64,000 bases of DNA from Streptomyces echinatus (GTDB lineage Bacteria > Actinomycetota > Actinomycetes > Streptomycetales > Streptomycetaceae). This document shows positions 19,419 to 27,175 of the stretch, in pieces. A program made the position numbers and the translations under genes. Within the stretch, counting starts at the first letter, position 1. Every line of letters begins with the position of its first letter. The stretch is from NCBI RefSeq assembly GCF_014203595.1, contig NZ_JACHJK010000005.1, forward strand, positions 62,001-126,000. The letters are read 5' to 3'. Below the pieces are notes generated by a model that did not search any database, had not been told where the DNA came from, and saw only the letters and a list, made by a program, of their open reading frames with translations.

Positions 19419-21146
19419 TCAGTTCTGCGTCTCGGAGGAGCCGGAGGCCGGTCCCTGCTTCTCGAAGGGGCTCGGGAAGGGGAAGTAGTTCTCGAGGAAC
19501 TCGTGCATCCGGACGCTGACCTGCTCACGCTCCTCCGGCGGCACGTCGACGTCGTTGAGGCAGAAGAAGTCGAAGCGGCGGTTGCGGCGCAGGTCCGTCA
19601 GGCGCCGGTCGGCGTCCGGCCGGCTGATGTTGACGTACCGGAAGCTGAACTTGCCGGGCACACCGTGGCCGGTCATCAGCGCGTACTGGTACAGCAGCGG
19701 CGCCGTCATGGCGATGTCCTGCGGCGAGCGGAACCGGGACGCGGTCGTGCGCTTGACGTCCTCCGGGAACAGCTCCTCCAGCGCCTCCAGCGCCGCGCGC
19801 TGCTGCGGCAGCGGGGTGTGCATGAAGTTGTTCGTCGTCATCCGGCCGAACTTGTCCAGCAGCAGCTGACGCACGTTCTTGCTGGCGGAGTTGGTCGCGG
19901 TCTCCTCCGAGTGCGGCTTGCCTATGCCGATCTTGAGCGGGGAGACCGGGATCTTCATCAGGCCGCTGCCGAAGAAGAAGTGCTCCGGGGTGACCCGGCG
20001 GCCGACGAACACGTCGTCGTTGAAGTACAGGTAGTGCTCGGACAGGCCCGGAATATGGTGCAGCCGGGTCTCGATCGCGTGCGAGTTGAAGACGGGCAGC
20101 ACGCCCTCGGGGAAGATGTCGCGGTGGTCGACGACCGTGATGCCCTCGACGGAGTCGTCGAGCCAGTGCGGCTTCTGACCGTCGGTCACGATGTAGATGT
20201 GCCGCACGAAGTCGGCGTACATCGCGAGCGAGCGCAGCGAGTACTTCAGCTCGTCGTGGCTGGTGTAGCGGGAGGCGTTGGTCTCCTTGTCCAGGATCTC
20301 GGCGATGCCGTCGCCCTGGTACCGGGCCCGCTTGGCCCGCATCTCCGGCTCCTCGCCGTCGACCCAGGTGTAGACGACGTCGACGGGGAAGGTGACCCGG
20401 TTCACGGTCGGCAGGGTGAGCGCGAGGAAGCTCGGCACCTCCCGGTCGCCGACCCGCACGGTGGCGGGCTTCTGCTCGCTCGCCGGCAGCACGTCCGTCA
20501 CGCCGTTGTTGCGGGGCGTGACAAGGGACTCGGCGAAGACGTCCTCCGAGGCCTGCGGCTGCACCTTGGCCAGGCGCGCGGGCCCCTCGGCGGAGGCGAG
20601 CAGCGCCGCGCCGTCCTCCCAGAACTCGATGTCGCAGGCCAGCTCCGGACCGGAGAGCAGCTGGCCGGCGGGGCCGAGGAAGTTCTCGCCGACGCGCAGC
20701 ACGGGGGCCGTGCGCAGCTGGGCGGGCAGGACGCCGTCCAGGAACAGCGCCGGGTGCTTGAGCTGGCCGCCGGGCAGGGGCCGGCCGATGAACACGGCCG
20801 TACCGGCGTTGCGGGCCTCCAGGGCGGCGAGGAAGCGCTCCCGGTCGACGACGTTCACGCCGACCGTGTAGCGGGTCCGCGACGGCGGCACCAGGAAGTA
20901 GGAGATGCCCTCCTGCTCCAGTGCGGCGATCACGAGATCAAGGTTGGAGGCGGCTGCCTCGGCCGCGGTGAACCGGTCGACGACGCGGCCGTAGAACTGC
21001 TGGCCGCGCACCGCCACCGGGCGCAGTACCGGGTCCGTGACCGCTGCCTTGCGGCGCCGCCGCATGGTACGCAGCTGCCACACCCGCTCGGCGGCCTTCC
21101 GCTCGACTCGCGGTCGCATCCGCCGCGCAAAGGAACGCACGGTCAC
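19419..21146 (-). CDS. Stealth family sugar-phosphate transferase
   Basis: A 575-residue paralogue of the downstream Stealth protein. It has CR1 VDVVYTWVDGEEPEMRAKRA, CR2 SRYTSHDELKYSLRSLAMYA, CR3 ETRLHHIPGLSEHYLYFNDD and CR4 region GVPGKFSFRYVNIS. It should transfer a hexose-1-phosphate from a nucleotide sugar to a growing glycan. The GTG at 21146 follows GAAGAGGAGCACTGAAC. It is the first gene of the pair and is divergent from gpmA. The two genes may make one alternating polymer, an inference. Confidence 0.87.
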   Translation of the reverse strand: MTVRSFARRMRPRVERKAAERVWQLRTMRRRRKAAVTDPVLRPVAVRGQQFYGRVVDRFTAAEAAASNLDLVIAALEQEGISYFLVPPSRTRYTVGVNVVDRERFLAALEARNAGTAVFIGRPLPGGQLKHPALFLDGVLPAQLRTAPVLRVGENFLGPAGQLLSGPELACDIEFWEDGAALLASAEGPARLAKVQPQASEDVFAESLVTPRNNGVTDVLPASEQKPATVRVGDREVPSFLALTLPTVNRVTFPVDVVYTWVDGEEPEMRAKRARYQGDGIAEILDKETNASRYTSHDELKYSLRSLAMYADFVRHIYIVTDGQKPHWLDDSVEGITVVDHRDIFPEGVLPVFNSHAIETRLHHIPGLSEHYLYFNDDVFVGRRVTPEHFFFGSGLMKIPVSPLKIGIGKPHSEETATNSASKNVRQLLLDKFGRMTTNNFMHTPLPQQRAALEALEELFPEDVKRTTASRFRSPQDIAMTAPLLYQYALMTGHGVPGKFSFRYVNISRPDADRRLTDLRRNRRFDFFCLNDVDVPPEEREQVSVRMHEFLENYFPFPSPFEKQGPASGSSETQN

Positions 21147-21337
21147 GTTCAGTGCTCCTCTTCCCTGCTGCCTGATCTACTGGCGACTACCAGACAGATG
21201 TATGTTCTGAAAGGTTGTACATGAGTTAACCCGATTTTGGTGCAGGGGCCAGTGAGTGAACAGGCCTTCTGCCGTCAGGTGTGTCAGGGCCCACACGCGC
21301 GGCGCGGCCCTCAGGTTCGTTAGGTAGGCTCAAGACT

Positions 21338-22099
21338 ATGGCCGACGCACCGTACAAGCTGATCCTCCTCCGCCACGGCGAGAGCGAGTGGAACGCGAAG
21401 AACCTGTTCACCGGCTGGGTGGACGTGAACCTGAACGAGAAGGGCGAGAAGGAGGCAGTCCGCGGCGGCGAGCTCCTGAAGGACGCCGACCTCCTGCCCG
21501 ACGTGGTCCACACGTCCCTGCAGAAGCGCGCGATCCGCACGGCCCAGCTGGCGCTGGAGGCCGCCGACCGCCACTGGATCCCGGTCCACCGCTCCTGGCG
21601 CCTGAACGAGCGCCACTACGGTGCCCTCCAGGGCAAGGACAAGGCGGCGACGCTCGCCGAGTTCGGCGAGGAGCAGTTCATGCTCTGGCGCCGCTCGTAC
21701 GACACCCCGCCCCCGCCGCTGTCGGACGACTCCGAGTTCTCCCAGGCCCACGACGCGCGCTACGCGACGATCCCGCCGGAGCTGCGCCCGCGGACGGAGT
21801 GCCTCAAGGACGTCGTCATCCGGATGCTCCCGTACTGGTACGACTCGATCGTCCCCGACCTCCTGACCGGCCGCACGGTCCTGGTCGCCGCGCACGGCAA
21901 CAGCCTGCGCGCCCTGGTCAAGCACCTCGACGGCATCTCCGACGCCGACATCGCGGGCCTGAACATCCCGACGGGCATCCCGCTCTACTACGAGCTGGAC
22001 GCCGACTTCAAGCCGCTGACCTCGGGCGGCAAGTACCTCGACCCGGAGGCGGCCGCGGCCGCGATCGAGGCGGTCAAGAACCAGGGCAAGAAGAAGTAA
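21338..22099 (+). CDS. gpmA: 2,3-bisphosphoglycerate-dependent phosphoglycerate mutase
   Basis: A 253-residue glycolytic enzyme that interconverts 3- and 2-phosphoglycerate. It has the phospho-His motif [10 protein letters not shown] (His13) and the later [13 protein letters not shown] and [12 protein letters not shown] motifs. The ATG at 21338 stands 7 nt after TAGGCT, so the gene looks leaderless. Its last codons (QGKKK, stop) form the left attachment site of the integrated element, and the reading frame stays intact. A terminator follows at 22112. Confidence 0.95.
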   Translation: MADAPYKLILLRHGESEWNAKNLFTGWVDVNLNEKGEKEAVRGGELLKDADLLPDVVHTSLQKRAIRTAQLALEAADRHWIPVHRSWRLNERHYGALQGKDKAATLAEFGEEQFMLWRRSYDTPPPPLSDDSEFSQAHDARYATIPPELRPRTECLKDVVIRMLPYWYDSIVPDLLTGRTVLVAAHGNSLRALVKHLDGISDADIAGLNIPTGIPLYYELDADFKPLTSGGKYLDPEAAAAAIEAVKNQGKKK

Positions 22100-22100
22100 G
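22075..22100. repeat. attL: left copy of the attachment-site repeat
   Basis: The last 25 bp of gpmA plus one base form a 26-bp direct repeat with 36630-36655, identical except at one position; the exact core is CCAGGGCAAGAAGAAGTAAG. The repeats bound the element with int next to the left copy, as expected for integration into the 3' end of a gene that is rebuilt on insertion. Confidence 0.75.
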
Positions 22101-22111
22101 CGCCCACGAGT

Positions 22112-22153
22112 AAGCCCCCTACCTGCGGGTTCTCCGCTGGGAGGGGGCTTTTC
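22112..22153 (+). terminator. Terminator after gpmA
   Basis: AAGCCCCCT and AGGGGGCTT form a hairpin followed by TTTT, 12 bp after the gpmA stop. It lies just inside the element, so the element supplies a new terminator; the likely original one is at 36671-36699. Confidence 0.7.
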
Positions 22154-22160
22154 GCTGCCT

Positions 22161-22180
22161 CTGGGCCGTCTCTGGGCCGT
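22161..22180. repeat. Left arm-type repeat of the integrase
   Basis: CTGGGCCGTCTCTGGGCCGT holds two CTGGGCCGT units 11 bp apart, with a third TTGGGCCGT at 22223. The identical 20 bp in the same orientation lies at 36508-36527, near attR. Paired units at both ends, close to the att cores, are what arm-binding sites of a tyrosine integrase look like. Confidence 0.55.
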
Positions 22181-22235
22181 GGGTGGACAGAGACGGCAGG
22201 GCCGTAGTCGGCCCTGGCGCCTTTGGGCCGTGGTC

Positions 22236-22424
22236 TCAGATGCGGCTGAACCGCACCCTGAACGACAGCAGGAAGCCGGCCGGGATGGCGATGATCGGTG
22301 CGCCTCCCTCCGCCAGGGCCAGAAGCGTGCCACCGACGCCGAGGCTGATGCTGTCAGGCTCACGTGGGATCAGCTCGATGCGTAGGCCGTTACGTGGCAC
22401 TATGGCCTTATCCGGTTGACACAT
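22236..22424 (-). CDS. Small hypothetical protein with a hydrophobic segment
   Basis: A 62-residue ORF. The ATG at 22424 has a strong ribosome site (GGAGG, spaced 5 nt), and the second half is hydrophobic (VGGTLLALAEGGAPIIAIPA, then GFLLSF), likely one membrane segment. It lies between attL and the tandem repeats, reading toward gpmA. I do not recognise it. The ribosome site and composition are the main support. Confidence 0.5.
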   Translation of the reverse strand: MCQPDKAIVPRNGLRIELIPREPDSISLGVGGTLLALAEGGAPIIAIPAGFLLSFRVRFSRI

Positions 22425-22752
22425 GGTTCCTCCGTAGCAGGTTGGACAATATGTGCCGACGGAGCGAGGGGCCGCTCATTGCCGTGGGTGGCCCCTCTTG
22501 ATTCCGCTGCGACGCAATGGACAATAGACGTCCAGCGCCGTACCTCCAAACGCTGCAGCTTAGGGCCCTGTTGCCGTTCTTCCAGTGCGTAGGAGCGGAA
22601 GTCTGGATGGATATCGGTAGCCGTCGCCTGTAACCACCGTTCGCCTCGCTTCATTCGCTAACGCGGTGTCTCCCGGCCGGGCGGCCGGGCGGCCGACCGT
22701 GCAGGTGGGTGGCCGGTCGGGCGGCCGCCCGACCGGGCGGATGACATGCGTT
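22425..22752. other. Non-coding stretch with a 24-bp palindrome
   Basis: No convincing gene. A perfect 24-bp palindrome centred on GCGGCCGC lies at 22713-22736, in a run of GGCCGGGC units. It could be a terminator or a protein site; it sits about 200 bp after the int stop. Confidence 0.45.
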
Positions 22753-22941
22753 GAATCATGTCCCGTGAATTTGAGGGGCGGACATTTTCACGGCTGGTGA
22801 TTTCAAATCTTCCAGGCATCGAATCATGTCCCGCGAATTTGAGGGGCGCACATTTTCACGGCTGGTGATTTGGAATCTTCCAGGCGTCGAATCATGTCCC
22901 GTGAATTTGGGGGGCGTGTATTCACGGTTGAAGATTTCAGA
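22753..22941. repeat. Three tandem 68-bp repeats downstream of int
   Basis: Units begin at 22753, 22821 and 22889 with GAATCATGTCCCGTGAATTT. The first two are nearly identical over 68 bp, and the third is cut at about 52 bp where the integrase stop is. Each full unit contains short inverted parts (GTGAA/TTCAC and a GATTT/AAATC-like pair). They lie between int and attL, so they may bind integrase or excisionase, or serve replication. Confidence 0.7.
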
Positions 22942-24159
22942 TCAGCCGAAGATCGCCGTAATTGCCTTGCGGGTCCGCTCCTGGCTGGACGGCATGAGAT
23001 GCGCGTACACGCGTAGGGTCAGACCCGGGTCCGAGTGGCCGAGGTACTCGGCGAGGGCCTTGATGTTCTCTCCGGCGTCCAGGAGCACCGAGGCGTAGAA
23101 GTGACGGAGTGCGTGCATGCCGTTCTCGCGGGACTCGGCGTACGGCTCGCCAGGCTCCCGCTCAGGGATCACCCCAGCCGAGGCAAGCGCCCGCTTCCAC
23201 GCCTCTTCGTTGAGCGACGTACGCCAGACGTGCCCGCCGCGCGGCCCGGTGAAGATCAGCCGCTTGGTCACCGGAGGCCCGTCCGCCACCTTCCACGGCA
23301 AGGTGATCTCGACCGGAGGGAACCGCTTCATGTGGGCCCGAAGGGCGTCAGCGACTGGGCCGGGAAGCGGTACGTCCCGGAGCTTGCCACCCTTCGGTGG
23401 GGCGAATACCGGCTTGCTGCGGCTCAGCTTGAGCTGCTGGACCACGTGGAGGGTGTCCGACTCGAAGTCGATCGCGTCGACGGCCACGCCCAGGATCTCG
23501 CCCTGTCGAAGGCCGCAGCCGCCGCCCAGGTCGACCATGGCTTGGTAGCGCTCGGGCATGCCGGCCCGGACGGCGAAGACCCGTTCCGGCGTCCAGGGCA
23601 CGACGCGCTTGTTGTCCACAGCCGGTGGACGGACCGAGCGGGCGGCGCACGGGTTCCGGGGAAGGTGCCCGTCGTCCACGGCCGCGCTCAGGACGGCACG
23701 CACGTTGGAGTAGATCGTCCGGGCGTACGAGCCACGGACGCCGTTCTCCTGAAGCTGCCGCACCCAGTCGCGGATGTGAGCGGGCTGGAAGGACCCGAGA
23801 GGGCGCGACCCCAGGTAGGGATAGGCGTGCAACCGGAGCTGCGACTCCATCGAGGCCTGGGTATTCGGGTCCGGTGCGTGGGTGACCCACTTCTCGGCGT
23901 ACTGCTGGAAGGTGATCCGAGCCGCACGGGGGTCGATGTACTGCCCCCGCGCCATGTCTGCCTCAGTCTGCGAGAGCCACTGTTCAGCAAGCCGCTTCTG
24001 ACGGTCGGGGAAGCTCTTGGACTTCTCGGTGCCGTCCGGGCCGACGTAGCGGGCGCGGTAGCGCATGCCCGTGCCATAGCGCTCGGTCTTGACCTTGCGA
24101 GTCTTGCCGTCCGGTCCCTTCTCTTCCTTGTACCAGCGGTCTTGGATGTGTCCGGCCAT
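22942..24159 (-). CDS. int: Tyrosine recombinase (integrase)
   Basis: A 405-residue site-specific recombinase that integrates and excises the element. It has an N-terminal arm-binding region with an AP2-like basic stretch (RYRARYVGPDGTEKSKSF), a SAM-like core-binding domain (about 80-170) and the catalytic domain. Catalytic residues are R218 (GLRQGE), H349 and R352 (HALRH), H375 (LGHSD) and nucleophile Y385 (RVYAHL). It is the last gene of the rep-xis-int operon and starts in a TGATG overlap with xis. The target is probably the gpmA 3' end. Confidence 0.93.
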   Translation of the reverse strand: MAGHIQDRWYKEEKGPDGKTRKVKTERYGTGMRYRARYVGPDGTEKSKSFPDRQKRLAEQWLSQTEADMARGQYIDPRAARITFQQYAEKWVTHAPDPNTQASMESQLRLHAYPYLGSRPLGSFQPAHIRDWVRQLQENGVRGSYARTIYSNVRAVLSAAVDDGHLPRNPCAARSVRPPAVDNKRVVPWTPERVFAVRAGMPERYQAMVDLGGGCGLRQGEILGVAVDAIDFESDTLHVVQQLKLSRSKPVFAPPKGGKLRDVPLPGPVADALRAHMKRFPPVEITLPWKVADGPPVTKRLIFTGPRGGHVWRTSLNEEAWKRALASAGVIPEREPGEPYAESRENGMHALRHFYASVLLDAGENIKALAEYLGHSDPGLTLRVYAHLMPSSQERTRKAITAIFG

Positions 24160-24398
24160 CAGGCAGCGGCCCCCTTGATCTGGGACTCCACCCAGGCGCG
24201 TACGTCGTCCGGATCGAACCGCAGGTGCCGGCCGACCCGGAAGCCCCGAGGACCGGTGCGCTTACGGCGCCACTGGTAGACCGTCTCGACACTGGGCAGC
24301 TCGAACATCTCCACCAGGTCGTCAGGAGTCAGGAACCGCGTGGGCAGGGCGCGCGGTGCCGGGGCTACTTCGACAGAGGCACGGCGTCGATCAGCCAT
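24159..24398 (-). CDS. xis: Excisionase-like helix-turn-helix protein
   Basis: A 79-residue protein with a winged MerR-like HTH of the excisionase class (TPDDLVEMFELPSVETVYQW, then RRKRTGPRGFRVGRHLRF). It should bend DNA at the att sites and steer the integrase toward excision. The ATG at 24398 has GGAAGGAG upstream and overlaps the rep stop by 8 bp, and its stop overlaps the int start. Coupled translation of all three genes is therefore likely. Confidence 0.88.
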   Translation of the reverse strand: MADRRRASVEVAPAPRALPTRFLTPDDLVEMFELPSVETVYQWRRKRTGPRGFRVGRHLRFDPDDVRAWVESQIKGAAA

Positions 24399-25740
24399 GC
24401 GTGGGCTCTCCTTCCGTTCCGGGGGCGGGTTCGAGGGATGCGGCAAGCCAGGCTTCGGTGTCGGACAGGCCAGTGCCGGCGAAGACCCAGTGGGCGAGGA
24501 CGTACGTCGTCTCGGTCTCGGGCCCGTTGGTCGCTGCCGCCGCCTGTACCCGGCGCCATTCGGCTCGGGCGTCGCGGAGGGCGCGGAGGGTGGTGGAGTA
24601 GCGGCGGGACTTGGTGGAGAAGTGGCCGCGGAAGCCGAGCATGTGGGCCCAGGCGCGCAGGCGGAGGTGTTCCAGGTCTTTGCGTGCGCCGAGGGTCCAG
24701 GCGGTTCGGATGAGGCGGCGAGCGTGGTCGCTGATGTCGAGCTGGGCGAGTTCGGCGGCGAACTTCAGCGGGCGGTCGAGGGCGCCCGTCGCGGTCTCGG
24801 CGCCTTTGGTGGCGTACTTGGCGATGTACGCCGCTACGGCCCGCTCGGTGAGTTCCTGGCCGTCGTTGAAGTCGGCGGAGCGGATGGTGCGGACGTCGAG
24901 CTGTCGGCCGAAGGTGAAGGTGTGGGCGCGGCCGTCGATGACCGGGCCGTCGATGCGGACCTTGGCAGCGGCGGCCTCGATGGCGTCGGTGAGGAGTTCG
25001 GCCGTTGCCCAGGCCGGGGGCGGGGTGTCCCCGCCGCTGGGGCCGTCGAGGCGGATGACCGCATGGAAGTGGACGGCTCCGCGTTTTTGGTATTCGGCGA
25101 CCTTGGCGAACGACACGCGCGCGTGCTCGCGGAATCGCCGCTGTGTCAGGCCCGCGCGCTTGGCGACCTCTCGGCGCAGGTAGACGGAGAAGCGCCGCCA
25201 GAGCTGCCCGGCGTGGGCGTTCCAGAGGACGGCCGCTTCGTAGTCGTAGGTGTCCGGGTCGAGCGGGGTACCAAGGGCGTCGTCGTCCTGGTCGTGGTGG
25301 GTGCCGCAGCGGCAGGGGCGGCCGTCGGTGCGGCGGTTGTGGACCGGGCCGAAGCCGGGGGCGGTGAAGGTGGCGAAGACGCGGGGGTGGGCGGCGACAT
25401 GTTCCGGGGTGCCCTTGCCGCCGCGCAGTCCGGCGGTGATGAGGTGGAAGGTGTCGCGGCGGTAGACCTCGGCGCAGGCCGGGCAGCGGGTGGTGCGGCG
25501 GTTGTTGCAGCGGACGAGGAGTTGGCCGGCCGGGAGGGCGGTCGAGTCGAGGTGGTGCAGGACGCGACCGATCTCGCCGGTGGTGGTGTCGATGTCGTAC
25601 TCGGTGCGGTGGCCGTCGAGGCGGATCGGGTTGGTGCAGCCGCCGAGCCCGGAGAGCTGCCGGAGGATACCGGGCAGGGTGCCGCCTTCGGCCAGCCTTG
25701 CGAGTTCCGGGAGCGGGGGCGGGGTGGTGCGGGTGAAGAT
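24391..25740 (-). CDS. RepSA-type rolling-circle replication initiator, apparent ATC start
   Basis: A 449-residue HUH-type initiator if read from 25740. The N-terminal half has zinc-type Cys clusters (CNNRRTTRCPACAEVYRRDT and PCRCGTHH). The nuclease core has HFH (residues 224-226) and the tyrosine motif YIAKY (Tyr305, Tyr309). The frame is open from 26095, but no ATG, GTG or TTG occurs before 25116, which would remove the whole N-terminal half. AAGGAG (25747-25752) stands 6 nt before an ATC codon at 25738-25740, giving a family-sized protein IFTRTTPPPLPE. I therefore propose an ATC start. It leads the rep-xis-int operon. Confidence 0.8.
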   Translation of the reverse strand: MFTRTTPPPLPELARLAEGGTLPGILRQLSGLGGCTNPIRLDGHRTEYDIDTTTGEIGRVLHHLDSTALPAGQLLVRCNNRRTTRCPACAEVYRRDTFHLITAGLRGGKGTPEHVAAHPRVFATFTAPGFGPVHNRRTDGRPCRCGTHHDQDDDALGTPLDPDTYDYEAAVLWNAHAGQLWRRFSVYLRREVAKRAGLTQRRFREHARVSFAKVAEYQKRGAVHFHAVIRLDGPSGGDTPPPAWATAELLTDAIEAAAAKVRIDGPVIDGRAHTFTFGRQLDVRTIRSADFNDGQELTERAVAAYIAKYATKGAETATGALDRPLKFAAELAQLDISDHARRLIRTAWTLGARKDLEHLRLRAWAHMLGFRGHFSTKSRRYSTTLRALRDARAEWRRVQAAAATNGPETETTYVLAHWVFAGTGLSDTEAWLAASLEPAPGTEGEPTHG

Positions 25741-25835
25741 GGCGATCTCCTTCTGACTGGATCGGTCAGGAGCGATGGCCCGGGGCGGCCGGATGCTTGG
25801 CCGTGTCGCGGCCGCCCCGGGTGCGGTTCGGCTTG

Positions 25836-26081
25836 TCAGCGCCGGTACTGGTCGCGGAGCAGGGAGCGCACGACGACAGCGGCGACGGCCACGGATATGG
25901 CCGTGACGGCGACGGCGGCCAGGAGCGCGGTGAGGACCACACCGGCGACGAGCACCGTCGCCACCGTCTTCTGGTCCACGGGCAGCGACGGGAGGCCGCG
26001 TCGGGCGGGAGCCGGGTCGGTCGGTGCGCGGGTGTGGGCGGGCGGCGGGGTGGGGCTGTCCGGGTACTTGGGCAGGAACAC
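25836..26081 (-). CDS. SpdD-like plasmid spread protein
   Basis: An 81-residue protein with the family N-terminus FLPKYPDSPTPPPAHT, a Pro-rich segment and one C-terminal membrane helix (VATVLVAGVVLTALLAAVAV). Spd proteins help spread Streptomyces elements between hyphal compartments after transfer. I chose the GTG at 26081, with AAGGAG 9 nt upstream; a start at 26114 would run through the operator. It is followed by rep about 95 bp downstream. Confidence 0.75.
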   Translation of the reverse strand: MFLPKYPDSPTPPPAHTRAPTDPAPARRGLPSLPVDQKTVATVLVAGVVLTALLAAVAVTAISVAVAAVVVRSLLRDQYRR

Positions 26082-26100
26082 AGCGGGCGTCTCCTTATCT

Positions 26101-26110
26101 ACTCGTCTAG
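26101..26110 (-). promoter_or_regulatory. ACTCGTCTAG operator site before spdD
   Basis: ACTCGTCTAG lies 20 bp before the spdD GTG. The same core occurs at 28924, 28998, 29885-29894 (reverse) and 30372, all near gene starts in this element, so it is probably the GntR repressor site. Confidence 0.55.
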
Positions 26111-26301
26111 GCATGTGAGCCGTTTACGACGCTCACGCCGGAGCGGGTGCCGGACTCGATGGCGGGAGCCAGGAAGGTGTGCGAGAGCCAGAAGCCGAAC
26201 AGGGCGATCAGGACGACGATCCAGGTGCGCACGCCGAGGAACTTGATCGCTCCCCAGGCGAAGAAGCCGAGGACGACGACGAGCGGCAGGCTGACGGTCA
26301 C
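26107..26301 (-). CDS. Small membrane protein of the transfer region
   Basis: A 64-residue protein with two membrane helices (SLPLVVVLGFFAWGAIKFLG and TWIVVLIALFGFWLSHTFLA). The GTG at 26301 has AAAGGA 11 nt upstream. Similar small membrane proteins sit between spd and tra genes in pSAM2-type elements; their exact role in intramycelial spread is not known. It lies 16 bp after its upstream neighbour in the same operon. Confidence 0.7.
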   Translation of the reverse strand: MTVSLPLVVVLGFFAWGAIKFLGVRTWIVVLIALFGFWLSHTFLAPAIESGTRSGVSVVNGSHA

Positions 26302-26317
26302 GGTTGTCCGGGTCCTT

Positions 26318-26509
26318 TCAGCGGACGGGGCAGCGGTGGGTGCGGGCGGCCAGTTCGGCGGCGGCGCGGCTGTCGTAGTCGGCGGAGAAGCCGCAGCGCG
26401 GGGCGGTGCAGGCCGCGGTGTGCTTCTCACGGCCCCGGCTGTCGTAAGCGGTGCCGACCTGAACGGGGCCGATGCGGGTGACGTTGCGGAAGCTGCGGTT
26501 GGCGGACAC
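26318..26509 (-). CDS. Mobile element transfer protein (small, Cys-containing)
   Basis: A 63-residue protein, family pattern SANRSFRNVTRIGPVQVGTA, then YDSRGREKHTAACTAPRCGF. It has Cys pairs and His residues (ACTAPRC, THRC) that could bind a metal. This small family is carried by many Streptomyces AICEs and annotated as a transfer protein. The GTG at 26509 has GAGGAGACCGC just upstream. No activity is known. Confidence 0.75.
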   Translation of the reverse strand: MSANRSFRNVTRIGPVQVGTAYDSRGREKHTAACTAPRCGFSADYDSRAAAELAARTHRCPVR

Positions 26510-26520
26510 GCGGTCTCCTC

Positions 26521-27141
26521 TCAGAGGTGGGCGGCGATGGCTTCGGCCATCGGGGCCGGGACGCCGAGGCGGGCGCGGAGGGTAGGGGTGTCGATCGGGA
26601 CGCCGGTACGGGCGTGGTGCTCGGCGGCGACCTTGCGGGCGTGGTCGACCAGGGCGGACGGGACGGGTACGGGCGAGGGTTGCGGTGGTGCCTCGATTGC
26701 CGGTTGGGCAGGTGGCTCGGGCGCGGTTTCGGGCTCGTCCTCCTGGTCCTCGATGACCTCGGGTTCGGTGTCCGTCTTGGGCGCGGTGTGGGCAAGCAGG
26801 GTTCCGCCGAGGAAGGCGATTGCGGGCCAGCCCGCGACGAGAATGCGCAGCCAGGCAGGGACGTTGCCGAGGTCGAGGAGGCCGGCAGTGGCGACGTTGG
26901 CACCGAGGGAGGCGGCGAGTGCGATGACGAACCAGCACCAGGCCGCCGCTTTGCCGTGCCCGGAGCGCAGTCGACGCCAGGCGGCGACCAGCAGCAGGTC
27001 GACGGAGACGGGGTAGGCCCACGCCTTCCATCCGTCCTGCCCGGCGGCCACGGCGACGTCGTGGAGGTGGGCGAATGACAGCGCGGCGGCGATGAACGCC
27101 TGGACGAGCACCGCGTCGACGCGGGCCAGGTGGGTACGCAT
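26521..27141 (-). CDS. DUF2637 membrane protein (SpdB-like)
   Basis: A 206-residue protein with four hydrophobic segments in the first 120 residues (VLVQAFIAAALSFAHLHDVA to ILVAGWPAIAFLGGTLLA) and a soluble Pro/Glu-rich tail ending in a short helical domain. It fits the DUF2637 family found beside tra genes in Streptomyces plasmids, where Spd proteins are thought to form septal transfer complexes. The ATG at 27141 has GGAAGGAGCCGCATC upstream. It is 34 bp after traSA. Confidence 0.8.
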   Translation of the reverse strand: MRTHLARVDAVLVQAFIAAALSFAHLHDVAVAAGQDGWKAWAYPVSVDLLLVAAWRRLRSGHGKAAAWCWFVIALAASLGANVATAGLLDLGNVPAWLRILVAGWPAIAFLGGTLLAHTAPKTDTEPEVIEDQEDEPETAPEPPAQPAIEAPPQPSPVPVPSALVDHARKVAAEHHARTGVPIDTPTLRARLGVPAPMAEAIAAHL

Positions 27142-27175
27142 GATGCGGCTCCTTCCGGAGTCGGGCAGGGGAAGG

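Noticed and set aside
17334..21224. A 1296-codon ORF on the forward strand across both Stealth genes
   Set aside because: It mirrors the reverse-strand genes, has no domains, and arises from the third-position GC bias. The Stealth conserved regions are all on the reverse strand.
22400..22654. An 84-codon reverse ORF near attL
   Set aside because: No ribosome site, no composition bias or motif, and it overlaps the better-supported 62-codon gene.
22753..22941. The tandem repeats as a CRISPR array
   Set aside because: The units are contiguous 68-bp copies without unique spacers, and no cas genes are present.
24340..26118. A 592-codon forward ORF opposite rep, spdD and xis
   Set aside because: It is the antisense shadow of the rep frame. 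The reverse strand shows HUH, Tyr and Cys motifs and ribosome sites; the forward one shows none.
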